Shown here piece after piece: positions 21,173 through 22,500 of a DNA stretch of 22,500 nucleotides. This DNA comes from Halichondria panicea (lineage: Eukaryota; Porifera; Demospongiae; Suberitida; Halichondriidae): contig NC_087393.1 of assembly GCF_963675165.1 (NCBI RefSeq), forward strand, positions 5,044,702 to 5,067,201, read 5' to 3'. A program made the position numbers and the translations under genes. Every line of letters starts with the position of its first letter. Position 1 is the stretch's first letter. The notes under the pieces were generated by a model that saw only the letters and a list, made by a program, of their open reading frames with translations, did not search any database and was not told the DNA's origin.

Positions 21173-22065
21173 GTACAGGACAATATCCTTTGTTAGGTAT
21201 GATTATACATGTAGTACATCCCCAGCTAGTGGCCATACACACACACAGTGTACAGAGTAGGTACTCCCTCACCTGCCAGTAGGCTCTCTGTCTGATATCA
21301 GCGCACTGTCTACTGGTTAGAGACTATAGGAGCCGGTACTTCACTGTTCATAGGGCTAGGCTAGGGGTCTGTATGTTTCCAATTCCCTGTCAACTTTCGC
21401 TTTTCGAAATTTTTTTCCCCTTAGTGTTTATTCGTTGAATTGGATAGGTGGCAATGGAGGCTGTGAAGATACTTCGTGCAGTGGCTGTGCTGGGACTAGC
21501 GCTGGCTAGCTATAGACTGGTCAGAAGATGGTGGATGAGGAGATTGATGGGACAGAGAGTGGCCGGTAAAGTGGTCCTCATCACAGGGGCCAGCTCTGGC
21601 CTGGGGGAAGGTACGTCACATGCTGTGCGTGGTTGTGTGTGTGTGCGTGTACCTCAGTCCCTCTCTGTAGCATTGGCAAGAGCTTACCATGCAGCAGGGG
21701 CAAAGGTCATCCTGGCCGCTAGAAACACACACGAACTGGAGAGGGTGAAAGGTCAACTCGACAGTGTACAAGTAACTATATCCCAAGTGCACACTGTCCA
21801 TTATGTTCCTAGTAGGGACGCCCAAATGCTCTCATCCTCCCTCTTGACCTGAGTGATGGACCCTCACTGGCAGACAAGGCTTGTGCTGCTGTGGACATGT
21901 ATGGACGAGTGGATGTGTTGATCAACAATGCTGGTGTGAGTTCCAGAGGGGCGGGGCTGGAGACAAGCCTGGACACTGATCGGCGTGTTATGGAGGTCAA
22001 CTACTTTGGTACTATTGCCTTCACTAAAGGTACACATTGTGTGTGTGTGTGGGTGTGGGTGTGTG

Positions 22066-22110
<45 letters not shown>

Positions 22111-22115
22111 GTGTG

Positions 22116-22157
<42 letters not shown>

Positions 22158-22500
22158 GTGTGTGTTGTGTGTGTATGTGTGTGTGTGTGGGTGTGTTTGT
22201 GTATATCACCCCCTGTGTTCTCCCAGGTGTGGTTGGTGCTATGGTCTCGGCTGGTGGGGGGCAAGTGGTTGTTATTAGTAGTCTACAAGGAAAGGTGGGA
22301 GTGCCACTCAGAACATCATGTGAGTTCAGTCAACAGCTATAATTACCAATAACTGTTTAGCCTCCCACTGCTGTACATGAACCCCAACCAGTTATGTGCC
22401 TCTTCATGATCAGCCAAACTCACTCACTATTCATGCCATTAGAGCTACAGTGAGGAAGCTGTTTCAGTTGACTTTTTGATATCTTCCCCTATAATTATAG

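Overview
The window looks like animal nuclear DNA. It has intron-rich genes with short GT-AG introns, metazoan signalling and membrane-traffic families, many MITE-like repeats, abundant ATGCATGC strings and long (GT)n/(CA)n tracts. The compact layout and repeat style suggest a demosponge of the Amphimedon type; this is an inference, not something the sequence proves.

The main gene is a 27-exon minus-strand gene (17696 down to 5017) for a C2-MUN-C2 protein of the Munc13-4 (UNC13D)/BAIAP3 family. I worked out every splice phase by hand. The exons sum to 4662 nt and read open from an ATG at 17696 to a stop at 5017, giving 1553 residues. The last twelve exons before the terminal exon (exons 15-26) are present twice. 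The functional set lies at 5610-8809. A degenerate copy in the same orientation lies at 276-3660 and carries frameshifts in two exons. Between the two copies sits a plus-strand relic of COX10 (haem O synthase, 3998-4719), lacking its 5' half and most of its C-terminal membrane part. This layout fits a tandem duplication with one breakpoint inside COX10 and the other inside an UNC13 intron.

Right of the UNC13 gene is a four-exon minus-strand gene (19447-18242) for an unrecognised basic/helical protein of 136 residues. Next is a broken plus-strand fragment of DNA ligase I (19642-20014), then a single-exon SOCS-family gene on the minus strand (21172-20570) with SH2 domain and SOCS box. About 280 bp away, diverging from SOCS, is the 5' part of a DHRS7B-like short-chain dehydrogenase (21454 to beyond the window).

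Introns and spacers hold a 431-bp pogo/Tigger-like MITE with TA target duplication, a foldback MITE with long terminal inverted repeats inserted next to a 39-bp microexon, a 160-bp MITE, two strong hairpins, a 42-bp tandem repeat and several microsatellites. I found no rRNA, tRNA or CRISPR. I see no convincing wholly new system. The most informative items are the UNC13/COX10 rearrangement, the ligase relic and the uncharacterised 136-residue gene.
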